The notes under the pieces: model-generated
Databases searched by the model: none
What the model was told of the DNA's origin: nothing
The model's input: only the letters and a program-made list of their open reading frames with translations
In this document: one piece after another, positions 24,546 through 37,057 of the stretch
How positions within the stretch are numbered: the stretch's first letter is position 1
Layout of the letters: each line of letters begins with the position of its first letter
From: Malurus cyaneus samueli
Taxonomy: Eukaryota > Chordata > Aves > Passeriformes > Maluridae
DNA length: 64,000 nucleotides
NCBI GenBank assembly: GCA_009741485.1
Contig: CM019220.1
Span: 30,448,185-30,512,184 of the forward strand
Direction of reading: 5' to 3'
Program-made: the position numbers and the translations under genes

Positions 24546-27542
24546 AGTTTGGTTTGGTTTCCATCACATAGTATTAATAAACACAGGAATTATTTCTGTT
24601 GCAACAAATATATTTAATTTAGAAGTGCAAGATTCAAACTACCCACATTCTAATCTCTAAACCATAGTTCCCTTTGCAAAATAGAAGAAACTGAAGATTA
24701 CAATGTAAGAAACTGAGGATTAGAATATGTGTACAATTGAAGCATATGTACATCCACACAGATGCAAGAATATTTGCTACTAAATTTACTGGGACATGGC
24801 ACTGCCTGGGTAAAGCCAGAATGGATTTGCTATCTCTGAATGTTAAAGAATGAGGAGAAAAAAAAACCCAAACGGCCAAAATTGTTTTCCTATGCCTTCT
24901 CTTTGTGTTTCTTTCCTCTGAAAATGGTAATCCATACACTCATTTTGCGCTCATAATTCCATCCCACTCTCTCTCCTCTAATCTTTTATTTGCTTTCTTT
25001 TCTGAAAAACCTTTGTTAGGACATACCTAGGCTGACAAGTAAGAAGCAAATCAGGAAACTTTATCTCTGAGCTCTGGCATTCACTTTAGTTAATTGAAAT
25101 CTTTCAGGTCTAACAAATCCACTTTTATTTCTCAAACTAGCTAGGAGAGAGTCACAAAAGCATCTTTGCACAATAAAAAGAAATACTATTTCTGAGAGGA
25201 TTTACCATGAATTAAACAAACCCAAAACAACTGTAAAGAAGTTCATAGTAGCTTCCAAGTATGAATGTGCCATTCTTAGTGTGACATATGTGCTTACTGC
25301 TATTTAATATGAATACATTGCACTGGAGAAATGGAACTCTCATTTATTATGCTGGGAAGTTGTAGCTAAACCTCACACTTTCCATAGTGATAGACAGTTT
25401 TCACTACAGCAATATCCTTCTCTCCCAAAGCAGGCAGCTTTCTACTTCACTGCAAGATTCTCTGAATTTGCACTAATGTTTCCCTTTGAATATCTACGTA
25501 ATAATTTACAAAGGTTTCCACAGAACTTCATCCTTGGTGCATGATCTTTATAGCAGAACAACTTTTAAGGTTTGGTTGCTCTGATCTGCCTCCAGCTGGA
25601 GACACAGAAACTGAGGATATCCCACCGTTATAAAAGGTAGAAAATTGACATGTTAAAATTCAACCTTTGGCTTACTTATTTCAAATTCTCACCTGGCCAA
25701 ATATTCTCTGAAAGAAACTCGAATCTTGGCTCAAATATAAATAAATAATTTTTTAAGGATAATGCTATGAAGCTTTACACTTTATGAGATTCAGGCTCCT
25801 GAAACAAGTAATAGACAGCCAACCAAAAAATTATAACAAACCCTCTGGCATGCAACAGGCAATGGTTGGCACTTTGAATTAACTCTGAGCTCAGGTATTC
25901 TCCAGTCTCACCACTGAACCATTCCCTTCCCCCGATCTTTTCCAACAGAATGGATTTGGGGTGCCTTGACTTTTTTTTCCAATTATTATCCCACTGCATC
26001 AGGAGAAGGAGAAAGAGTTCTCCTTGGCTAAAACTCAGTCAATGAAATTGCATTCTTTTGCTGGACTTTCAGTTTTCTACCGAGCTAATGAAATTGAGCG
26101 TCACATTGACCAGGTGGACAGAGGGTAGGACACTAAAAGCAGTTATGCTGTAGTTAGCTGAAGACAGACAAATGACATTTAACCTGTTCTTATCCATGGG
26201 AACCAGCAGCATTCCCTATTTTTTCCCCTACTGAGTAATGCTGCTGTAAAAAGCCGTGTACTCAGACTTTTGCACATTTGACTTTTCTAACCACGTTTTT
26301 TCTAATCACTTTGCAACCAAGTATTAAAATTCTGAGTGTCATAATATCAGAAAGTTTCTGTCCCCGAGTTCTTATGATTGCATAAGCCCTAGGTTTCTTT
26401 TTCTAAAAGTAGAAATTTAGTTGCAAAGAGAACTTTAAAAAAAAAAAAAGAGTAAGTCACTGCCAAGCATAGCAGCAATGCAAGCTGCTTGTCCCCCAAA
26501 TGGATTAGTTCCCTTTGCTGTGGAGAAGCTGTGTCATAAGGGACTTTCTTTAAAATCACCATTTTTAAGCAAGTCTCAGCATTCTGAATGTCTGGCTTTA
26601 ACAATATTGCTTATTTGTATAGCATAAGAAAATTGTATTTCTGTAGGACCAACTCAATAGTTCATGTTTCATCACATCTTAATAATTAACAAGCACGGTT
26701 TGGGGTCAGCCAGGCTTCTCATTTCTTTTGAGAAAAATAACATATACGAGGTTCTGATGTACCTGATACAAAAATAAAGTTCTTATCCTTATGCAGTAAT
26801 AATTTGAGCAAGGTTTTGGCTGAAGCAAGAACTAATAAGATTGTGGACTTTTTCCACACTGAAGAACCAAGAGACAGTTTTCTGACACCACTGATGGTAT
26901 TTTAGTTCACTTCTTACAGTATTTATGCAGAGCACCAACCATCTTGTTAAATGAGAATTTCTGGTTTCTGAGCCTTTTCAGCACTATGCAAGACAATGAT
27001 TACAAAAAATTTTGAGCTTTTTAGGTTGTTTGTTTGAAAAACCTTGGTGTTGTGTTTTCTTTGTTAGGAGAATGTCAAGTAAACTGAAGCAATGCAACAG
27101 TTCAGAATCTTAGTAACACAGAGCCTCAATAAAATTTCTGCAGAACTGCATACCTGAAAATGAAAAAGCTGATACAAAACCTTTATTAAAAGGAAATACT
27201 CCTTTTGCTAACCACTAGTCATAAACATCCAACATATCTACAGATAAAAGTGTATTTTGGTTTCACAACTCCTAAAACTTAGAAATACAAATATCAGAAT
27301 TTTATGTGGTCCCGGGGAGACAAAGCTCATAAAAAAACCCTTCTGTCTGAGCATCGTGTTGCTTTACCTGCCTCTGCCCCAACATTCACTGAGCTTCAAA
27401 CAAAATAACATTCCTGTTTGCAGAGGGGGTCTCTTATTAACTTCCCACTTGTCAGAGCATCTTTGTGAGAAGATGGGAATCAGAAGCCCAGCATGAAGGA
27501 ATTGACTTCCTCTGGTGATTTTACTACCTTTTTTGGTTGCTA

Positions 27543-27578
27543 TTTTTTTTTTTGTTTGTTCTTTTTTTTTTTTTTTTT
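27543..27578. repeat. T-rich low-complexity run
   Basis: The run is two T homopolymer blocks separated by a gtttgttc interruption. It is not adjacent to any recognisable retrocopy or polyadenylation signal in the appropriate orientation, so it is treated as simple sequence. Confidence 0.85.
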
Positions 27579-28500
27579 AAGCACAAAATCAAAATTCAGT
27601 TCCTCCCTGTGCTACACCGAGCCAGATGAGCCTGGCAGATGATGTCCATCTGTCAGACTCCAAGACATCCTCTATCAGCAGTCATATTTGAGCTGACAAA
27701 AGGGTCAAGGCTCACAGGCAGAGTACTGCTCACGGAGGGAATGTGGCTTGGAATTTGCAGACACGCTTAAGGAAAAGTTCTGGTGTCAAAGACTTGTGTT
27801 GCTGTCCCTGTGGGAAATAAACCAAACTAATGAGGAAAAATATTGAAAGATATTCCATTCTCCAGGCTCTCCTATGCATCCAGTTTTCTCTATTTCAGCT
27901 TATTAGTCTTCATTCTGTGTCTCCTGCAGCAGCCTCTGTCAGCACATGAATAATTAATGTTAATAGTCTCATCAACTTCAGGGCATAGTGCAAGACTCAT
28001 TGAGCAAATGCTGGTTGGGCTTGTCCTGTTTCAAGAAGTCTTTTCTTTCACATAAGAGATCCCACAGAAGAAAAGCTGTGCTCTCCTTCTTTGGTGTCCC
28101 TTGAATAGGCAAATGTAGCGATAAAAATTGTGTATGGTATCTGCTGTATATAGATGTGGCCAGATTGTCCAGTAAACATGAACATTTAGTGAATATTTAA
28201 CATAACACTGGTTTGACTTTATTGTCTGTAAATCCACCCAGAAGATTATTTTTGTTGTTTTAGCATCACACGGTATCATAATATCACGGTTACATTGTTA
28301 GCCTGTGATTACTTCATAAATTTTAAATGGAAAAAAGCCCCAGTGGAATTGTTCCAGTCACAAACTGTTTCTTACACACTGCCCAAATGGGTTTGTCCAC
28401 TGAAGGTGTCAGCAGGAAATATGAACCAGGAGAACACAACAGCTCTGTTATGGCTGACTACTGCTCCTAGCAGTAATACAAGCTCTCACTATTGCCCTGT

Positions 28501-28521
28501 ATTTTATTTTATTTTATTTTT
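28501..28521. repeat. Short ATTTT microsatellite
   Basis: Four consecutive ATTTT units are followed by an extra T. It is a minor simple repeat with no associated element. Confidence 0.85.
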
Positions 28522-28877
28522 AATCCCTTCTTGTATCTCTAATAGGAAGGCAGAGTTACAATGAGTTTTCCCCTTTTGGCTGTGACTGTAAATGAGGCAG
28601 GGATAAAGTAAACACCAAAAACTGCCTTTAACAAACAGACTACCCATTTAGGCTGCAAGATGCAAATGCTACAAATAAAAGAGTTCAGTGAGATGAGTCT
28701 GTTTTTAAGTTATAGCATGCCTTCCCCTCCAGAATGAAATAAAATTGTGGTTAGCAGGAACACCTGAGATTCTGTTTAAGGTCCGTTTTACGAAAATGTG
28801 AGAAATTGCTGAATACCACTACAGATGAATAAAATGCCATATTATAAACCAAACTTTTGCATATTATGCCCATTTAT

Positions 28878-28879
<2 letters not shown>

Positions 28880-28914
<35 letters not shown>
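28880..28914. repeat. Poly(T) run of 35
   Basis: Thirty-five uninterrupted T residues. CR1 does not use poly(A) tails, so this is not a CR1 end. The sequence to the right was checked as a possible reverse-oriented retrocopy with a poly(A) tail. No polyadenylation signal complement or gene-like sequence was seen. The length is likely uncertain in the assembly. Confidence 0.9.
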
Positions 28915-28917
<3 letters not shown>

Positions 28918-29955
28918 TAGAAAATGCAAAATAGACCATAGGAATTCATGGATTCTGGCTCACATAAATAACCCCTCAAAAAATCTCTTCTTCAATGTGC
29001 CAAGAAACAATAAAGTCACTCTTGACCACAATGAGTATGCACAAATAATAAATTGCCCAGGCCTTCAGAACCTGAAAATGCAAGTAATTTAATTAAAAAA
29101 AAACCCAGAAGTTTAGAATAAACAAATATTTAATTATGAAATATATTTAATATGATTGTTTCTTCATCTTTTTAGTGTAGCATAAGCATAACAACGCGAC
29201 GTCTAGGTGTTTGAACTCCATTAAAATTGTTGAAAAACTTGTGTGTTTTAAAAGCAATCTCTATTACTGGTTTTTATGATCCGATTTAATCACAGAAAAG
29301 CAGAGGAAATAAATGTGTCTGAAGAAAGTAGACCAAACACAAAAAGGTTCAAAATATTCTCAAAAATGAGATTAAAACTAAATGAGATTAAATGTTGATG
29401 CAAAAAAAAAAATAATTATTTATTTAATAAGAGAGGCAAGGAGGAAGGGAAAAGCAGAGAATTGGCTTAAAAGTAAGAAAAAAATGGAAAGGCAGATGAG
29501 GAAATATATTGAAATTCACTTTGCCTGCTTAGTATATAATGAACAATGACAGCATTGGCTTTAAGGAGGTAATTATTTTCATAGTCCATAAGTATGAATA
29601 TTTACTGGAGACACTTAGAAGAATTTCTTTGCATGAGTGAACTAATAAATTTTAATGAAGACAAGTGTGATATTTGGGGTTATACAATTAAAAGCAAACA
29701 TATAGCATATTTAGCAAGTGGAAAACCTAGTAGCTACATGCATAAAATACACATTTATTTCAGCAGCATTTTGTCATTTTTAAAACTATGCTCTCACACC
29801 TACTTTTAATTAAAGTTCTAAATTTGTTTTATTTTTTTCCCCTGGGTTAATATAAGTATCCATAACACCAAAAATGTAGATACTAAAAATACTAAACAAT
29901 TTACTAAATAGCCTAAATAAACAGCAATCTAGAAATTAAATCAAGCCTTGTCTAG

Positions 29956-29984
29956 AAAAAAACAAAACAAAACAAAACAAAACC
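29956..29984. repeat. AAAAC microsatellite
   Basis: About five AAAAC units follow an A run and degenerate at the right edge into accaaacc. It is ordinary simple sequence. Confidence 0.85.
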
Positions 29985-31580
29985 AAACCACCACTAGAAA
30001 AACATACCCCAATCACCCACAATCTAACATCCCATTAGACAGAAGGCAACACTGAAAGTTAAAACAGAGGAACTTCAAAGCAGGAATGGTAACTTGTGGA
30101 CTGGGCCATGAAAATGAAGTGTCTGCTTTATATTTTAAATGCAATAAATAAAACTATGGCCATACTTTCAGCTTTTTCTTCTGCTTGTAGGAGATGTGAG
30201 ATTTTTATCTCTTGTTTCTACTCACATCCGCCACGCTGTGATCTTGTGAACTCTGCCAGTTTCACACAGTGACTTCAAAAATGTCTAAGCAAATTACTTC
30301 CCATCCTGACTCTAAGAACAATATGTCTGCATTAACACTCCAGCAAACACTCAGGCCCTGGTAAATACCAAAATGAATCTTAAAAACATCTTAAAACAGA
30401 GAACATTGGCACCACACTGGTCCTGTAGCTTCCATTCTGTTTTTCCACAGCAGCCAAGCAGAGTGTAGAATACCCATCCTCAACATACCTGAGGGTTTCT
30501 GCAGCCCAGCAGAACCTTTACCTTCCCAAAGCAGCCCCACAATCTGCAGTTATTTCCCTTTCATTTCCCAGCATTACAAAGTAACTGCCAGACTGTCAAG
30601 AGATCCCCTCTAAGAACAGGATTTTCCTCTGAAATCCCATTTATTTGGATAAGCAGTAAAAGTGACATAGCAGCACAAGGAGAAGAAAAATGATGCTAAT
30701 TGGGTATGTGGAAAAAATCTCCACGCTGAGAACTAGGACTTCATTATCCCAGAGCAGTTTTCAAGTGCCAAAAGATATTCAAATACAACATGAGGACAGT
30801 GGAGGCAGGGCTGGGAGAAAGGCAGAGCAGCCAAGGAGGGAGCAGCACAGTTAGATAAATCCAGAGCAGATGGATAACACAGACAGCAAAAGGAAGTTAT
30901 CATAGAAAGAAAAAATTGTACCACCCTAATTCTATACAAGTGTATAGAACCTCCTGTCTGTGCCCTGTTGGAATACTTACAGAGTTCTAGTACAAATTTC
31001 CTTAAACACTGGTATAATTGCTGCCATTTTCCCCCTGTATTAAACTCCCTCATGTTACCTATTTCTGTAAGTCCACACATACCTTCTCCAGTCTGGAAGA
31101 TATATCGTCATTTCAAGAGAAATATCTAGTCTCATTTAATTCAGCAAAGTTATCAATAATTCTAAAGTCCTGTGTGTTAATTTTACATAGAATTGAAAGT
31201 AGTTCCAAGTCAGGCATATGGGGTTTCAAGCAGTTTGCCTGAAATCATAGTTTTTCCTTAAGAGAAGTCAGCCAAGCAATGTCGATTTTAGACTTGTCCT
31301 TTGTTCAATATAAAAAGTAAAATGCTTCAAACCCCATGTAACAGCCCTGCTGTTGTGGGTTACACGTTGTGATATTTTTAATAAACTACCCATTGTGTCT
31401 GCCCAGACAATGCTAAACCCCGTATGCTCTTTTTTTGGAGAGCAAACTGCACTCAACCTTCCAGATTAATGACACTTATAAATAAATAAAAGCCTACAAT
31501 TTACTGTTAATAGAAGACCAGCTGGCATCCTCCAGTGGAGCTGAAGGTGTAGCATGCACTGACAAAGATTGGTGAGAGGT

Positions 31581-31591
31581 TGCTGACTCAT
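31581..31591. promoter_or_regulatory. NF-E2/MAF-type site TGCTGACTCAT
   Basis: The 11-mer fits the NF-E2 consensus (T/C)GCTGA(G/C)TCA(C/T) exactly. It comprises a small-MAF/large-MAF half site fused to an AP-1 core. CNC-bZIP/MAF heterodimers and NRL/MAFB-type factors use such sites. It stands alone in unannotated DNA, so function is inferred from the motif only. Confidence 0.35.
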
Positions 31592-33134
31592 TTTTCATTT
31601 ATTTTATGGGTGTTTTTCAGAATGAGGAGCTTACAAACTATGATGCAGATAGGACTTGGACAGAGATATCTCATCCTCACAACAGAAATCAGTAATTAAA
31701 GTTTAACATGTAGCATTGAGACTGGCTGCATCTCTCAAGAGGCCACTAGAGGAAAATTAGCAAAGAATTTTGCAAGTTTGCTAGAAGGACTTGATAGCCA
31801 ATTCTAAATTCATCGGCTTCGATTGGAAAATGGAAAATGCACCTCTGGAGAACCACTCATGTGTTTCCTGCAAGTTTCATGTCTAAACAAAGACAGTTTA
31901 GGGCAAGCTTTGAGCTAACCCCATGTAAAGCCCTGCAATTGCCATGGATCAGACTCTCCCTGCCCATCCCCATGACCTGAACTCCCCCAGCACAAAGCCC
32001 TGAGAGGGCGGAAGGAGAGCAGACAGACAACTGAAATTAGATGCTGATGAGATGCCAAGGGAAGATTGCTTCTAATGCTGTGCCATGCCAGCAAATGAAC
32101 AAGATGAAGCTTTTTTAGCTGAAACAAGAGTCAGCTTGTAGCACCTTTGGTCTTTAGTGCAAGAGAAAGGGTTTTTTGAAAGGTTATTCAAAAGGTACAA
32201 GTGTTTTGAAAGGTTGTGGGCTTAGAGAAAGTTCATAAGTTTCAAGAATATTTTTTCACTTGGAGTTTTCATTGAGCTCAAGTGAAGGCAATTTCTTACC
32301 TGCATTATTTATGCTTTGTACTCCCACCAAGCCATCTTTCTTTATGCAAACCAAGCAAGGCCAGCAAATTCATTGTGCCCAAGATGACTTCTTCCTACAT
32401 TTTCCAGTGCCCTCAATTTGCACAGAAGTAACCAAAGAGAGTTATTTCTGCATCCTGTGTTATAGAATAGGCACCTCTGTATTTACAGAAGGTTTTATGA
32501 CCTGGTTAGCAAAAGAACAGATAGGTTTGTTTAGCCTGCTTTTCACTTCCATTTCTTCTAGTTCAGCTTCTGTTACAACAACTCTCTGCTATGCATGGCT
32601 GCAAGTGCCCATGGTACTAGAAAAGTCTCCTATGTATAATTTCAAAATCAGCCTTTTGGCATGACGTGAGAGGGACAGAGCATAGGGTCTTTATATTAGA
32701 TTTCTGTTCCCTGCTTTCATGTATTTCAGGAAAGGCTGACATCCAGCTATACTGTTTTCAAGCATGCAATGGTACTTGGAATATGGAGCAAGAACCTGAA
32801 CTAAAAGAGTGCAAGGCAGATTTAAGACATAAGACTGATGTCCAGTGTCCAGCAGACATTGCTCTGTCCTGCACCAGCTTCTCAAAAAGAAACATTGCTG
32901 CCAGACTGGAGCTGTAAGATTGTCTGGTTTGGAAAGCAGCTTGTACTTGTTGAGCTGCAGATCCCTGGCTATGAGAAGACAATTGCTAGTTTGAGTCAAG
33001 CAGCTCAAATAAAGAAGTGCCAGGTAGCAGCTGCTAATCTGAGCGAATCAATGTCATTTTGATCAGTGCAATGGGAATTTGAAGAAAAATTGCCAGGTTA
33101 ACAAATTCACTTTTCTTTTGAAAGTCCCCATGTG

Positions 33135-33154
33135 TGCAAGCTTATGCAAGCTTA
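33135..33154. repeat. 10-bp tandem duplication
   Basis: The unit tgcaagctta is present twice in perfect head-to-tail order (33135-33144 and 33145-33154). It is a small local duplication with no evident function. Confidence 0.85.
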
Positions 33155-35275
33155 ATTGAAGTCAACAAAGTGCAACTTTAAAAAACAATGTAAATACCTT
33201 TTATTGGAGTCTAATTAATGATTATAGTCACCAGGGTAAGTTTTCAAAAAAATCAGCGAAAGACAGAAAGGCTTATGCCTTTGTTCAGAGTTATGGAAAG
33301 CAAACAACAGCCCAGAGAGAAAGTTTCTCTTTCTACTTGACACATGCAACTTCTAATTAATATAGGAGTTTCGATTCTAATGGGGTCACTAATTTTCATT
33401 TCAAATATAAAAGGTTTATGCCAACATTATTAAGATTAAACATCCCAGAGAGGTAGAGGAACAAGACTTTTTATTTATTTATTTTTTTTTTAAATAAGGG
33501 TAAATGCATGCCAGTTTGTTTTTTCTTGTTCTGGGAAATGCTTCACTTTTACCAAAGTATTCATTCAGTAATACAGTTTGATATGAAGGAAGGGAGAGTA
33601 ATGGGATAAAATTTAAATACAAAGGACCTTTCTCCAGCAAAGTATTTCTATAAAAATTGTCTGAACTTCAACAGATTTTAAAACAAGCCATTTTGTTCCA
33701 AACCCATAATTTGGTTTGATGAAGAAGGTGCTGCCTACCAGAAGCAAAGATCAAGGAAGACATCACACTGCTATGATTCCATTTGCCTAAACATGTCAGA
33801 CCATGTATCTAATCAGTGAAATCCAGCTGTTCCTACTCCTTGCTGAAGGAAAAATCCTCCCCTAGAGCACCAGACTGCAGGACTGTCCAGGAGTCCTGAG
33901 GAACCTCATCAACATCCTTCAAGCACCAGGAGCCACAATGGCAGCAGTAAATAATAAACACATGAAGTGTTCCAAAAGACAAGTTTATCTTCTCTTCAGG
34001 CCTTTGTATCTCTCCCATCTTACTGGTGGGGTTTTATTAATTTCTACGGGACATCCTCCATGTTATTCCCAATTTCATTCTGCAGTATAGAGCATGGACC
34101 AACACAGTCATTTCTATAAGTAGGAGGAAAACTCAGGAAATTGTGATTTCTTTCCCCCTTTGGGGCTTCACTTGACAGGAACACCTTTACCTCACTTCCT
34201 TCTACTCTTGAATTCTCCACCCTCCTGCATGACAATTTCTAATCTGACTCAATTAACATGACACAACTAAAAGTTTGCATAGCAATGCTCTTTCACTGCC
34301 TAAATGCTCCAACAATGATAACATTTCATATTGCTAAGCCCCTCATGTCTGCAAGTTGTCAGAGTTAAGTGGCAACTTGAAGGGGATGGCAAATCCACCA
34401 AACTCTCCTGGGTGCCCACTGGTCTGACTATCATCAGGAATGTGTTCTGCTTGCAGCTGGCAGACAAGTTTCACAATTTTCCATCCAAACATTTGAATCC
34501 CTCAAATTAATTTTTCTTCCCTTTCCCACTGCCATAACACAATATTTTGAAGGAGTTAATGCACCAGAATTGATTTCTGATGTATGCTTGCTTTACACAA
34601 ATGAGTTAGTTTAAAAATATTAGCCTATAAAATAACTCTTTGCTCTAACTCTGTGAACCCAGCTAATCATTACACAGATTTATTTACACCATGAGCCTTC
34701 AAGCTGATATAATTGTCTCATTGTCTGTATTCGTATCAGGGAACCACCAAAGGCAGCAATACAATATGCAATAAGTGGTCTTTTCCACAGTTTTTTTTCT
34801 TTTGCTTATCACAATTATTTATGAGGGGTTAATTTTTTGCTGTCTACTTCAAAGACAACTTAATGAAGGTAAAAAACTCCATATCCAGGCAAGTTCACTA
34901 AAGGTGCAGACACACTGTTTAAACAGCAACATTATAATTATCCAAAGCTTGCCATTTCATATTTTTACTTAATGTTTGTCGATATAAGCTAGAAAAGATT
35001 ACTCTAAAGTTATTTTTTAAATGAGCAAGATGACCCTTTGTGTTCACAGCTGATCAATAACAACTTACTGTGATGCAAAAACTGTCGCTTCTTGCTAATT
35101 TAATAGGGAATAAGGAGAGGCTGTACCACTGTCACACACTGAACAAATAAGCCTAATGCTGTTATTAATAGTGTTTGAAATAAAACCCTGAAAGTTTGTT
35201 GTGAAATCTTGCTTAAGCAAAGCAGAAGTTACAACATAAAGTCACCTGAACTGCCAAAAACCACATATGGCAATT

Positions 35276-35293
35276 AAAAAAAAAAAAAAAAAA
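35276..35293. repeat. Poly(A) run of 18
   Basis: Eighteen A residues follow 'ggcaatt'. No upstream polyadenylation signal at a suitable distance and no retrocopy-like sequence were recognised, so it is treated as a homopolymer. Confidence 0.85.
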
Positions 35294-37015
35294 GCTTTTC
35301 TATAATTCTTTTCCAATTTAAGACTGAGTGCAAATGGAATTTCATATTGCTAGGGAAGCTTTGTCTCATTTTTAAGGTCTCACTGCAATAAGCTTTTCAT
35401 GGGTACATTAGCAGCCGAACGCACATGCAGAACCGAATTCTCTCCCCTTTACAGGATTTCCTTGCAGGCACCCACCACTCATCAGGCCAGAATAATGTGA
35501 TCATGGCAATGCAGGGCTATCAGCAAGCCAGATCATACAAGAGACCCCAACCCAGTGCCACTAATATTGTGTTGCTGATGGACAACTCTGATGCAGCATT
35601 ATTGTGCTGATATCTTTTTGTTTCCCCCCACAGTGACGTGAGGGTCCTTCTAGAAAATCAACCAGCACTATTCACACAGGAGACTGCCTGATTCCTGCAC
35701 ACCACAAAATCAAGATCATTGCCTAATAAAACAAAAAGCTTAGTCTGAGAGCGAGAAAAAGCCTTTTCTGCACAAAGAGGAAAATAAAGCCTTTGCAGGC
35801 CTCCTGCTGTCGGGCACCATTTCGAGGAGATGGCAACATCCGAGGCGTTGGAATAGCGAGGAGCTGGCAGAACGTCTGACAATGAGCCACCACACTGGGG
35901 GTGTCAGGAGCCACACGTCAGCAAAACAGCATTCACCAGCTGGAGGCCCACAAGTGCCAGTTTTAATTATAAACTTTATTTTCAAATAGAGTTCAGTTTG
36001 CACAGGGTACGCTTCATGCCATCAGAGCATTTGAGCGCTGCAGCGACCAAATTGGTGGCTTGCTATTTTCTTAGAAATAGAACTACAAACCTGAAATACT
36101 TGTATTCATTCATTCAGAACAATAATTTTTTTGCAGTCTGTTTGTCAAGGACTGTTATCCAGATGTGCAAGTAAAATACCTAAAGATTTCTGTACACAGA
36201 GATATTATCCTCTGATCTTTTGCCTTTAGACTCGTGATTATTCCTTTTATATTTTTATTTCCTACAAAGTCAATGTTCTTAGTTCCACAAATTTAGTCAT
36301 GTGCATTCACCTTAATGTTGATTTAAATGTTTATTTGAGGTTTACTGGGGAGATTGTTGCTCAGTTTTGCATAACTTGATTCTATTGTGCTCATGCCACA
36401 GCTCAGGAGGCAGAAAATATGCACATGAAAAGAACTGGTCAGTCAGTTTGTGATTTCACCCGTGCTTTCCAATGTTCATTTGGCACAAGTGTAACATTTC
36501 ACTGCTGCTCTACACTTCATTCTTCTGTTTTATAACCATCCCTCTTCTCCCAAACCATTGCTGTAGTACACTTAATTAAGGGCTCTATTCTAAACTTTCT
36601 GTAGTACCATTAGGAAGGTCTTAAAATGTTAATTTTGTCATATAATTACAGTCTTTTGTGTATTATACCTACATAAGCATAAATACATAAAATTATTCAT
36701 ACATTCTTTTGAATCATCTTGGTAGCACAATAATAGGACTTCAGAAACAATAAAATATGAGTTTAGAAGTTATTATTTTTCCAGTGTATTCCAAATAATT
36801 CTGATCCACCAGAAAAATGTCTGCCCAATTTTTGTTGTCACAAATTATATCAATTCCTCCTTGCTACTGTCAGGTAGTTTGAAACAGCATACAAAGAGAT
36901 TTTAGAAAAGGAATTCTCCTGACACAAGTTGCTCCATAATTCTTTCAGAAATTAGAATCTGATATAAAAAATGTTGTGCCCTGTTTATTCCATAAACTGA
37001 AAAATGATGCAGTGT

Positions 37016-37057
37016 TGATCACCTGTGGTGATCAGATCTCATGCATTAATTAATTGC
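37016..37057. promoter_or_regulatory. Palindromic E-box/RUNX site plus POU-like site
   Basis: Positions 37016-37034 form an inverted repeat with 8-base arms, TGATCACC and GGTGATCA, separated by TGT. Inside it an E-box CACCTG (37020-37025) overlaps a RUNX core TGTGGT (37024-37029). Seven bases further on, ATGCATTAATTAATTGC (37041-37057) resembles sites of POU-homeodomain (class IV, BRN3-type) proteins. The clustering suggests a composite regulatory element, but only the motifs are observed. Confidence 0.35.

Larger units (their letters stand above)
24546..28879. other. Unique non-coding DNA with T-rich runs
   Basis: No exon or RNA gene is recognised. A T-rich run lies at 27543-27578, broken by a few G and C bases, and a short ATTTT repeat lies at 28501-28521. 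Reading frames stay around 100 codons or below, with no motif. Confidence 0.6.

Noticed and set aside
28255..28295. 'atcacacggtatcataatatcac' resembling a CR1 terminal repeat
   Set aside because: Only loosely similar octamers with no following 'ggttggaaggg' block.
31738..31753. CCACTAGAGG resembling the start of a CTCF core
   Set aside because: The essential GGC-containing half is replaced by AAAA, so the match is too partial to call an insulator site.
32171..32215. Direct repeat of ttttgaaaggtt with a 30-bp period
   Set aside because: Only half of the period is shared. Most likely chance in T/A-rich sequence or a trivial duplication.
32260..32664. 134-codon forward frame
   Set aside because: It starts with TTG, is hydrophobic and serine-rich without motif, and shows no splice or promoter context.
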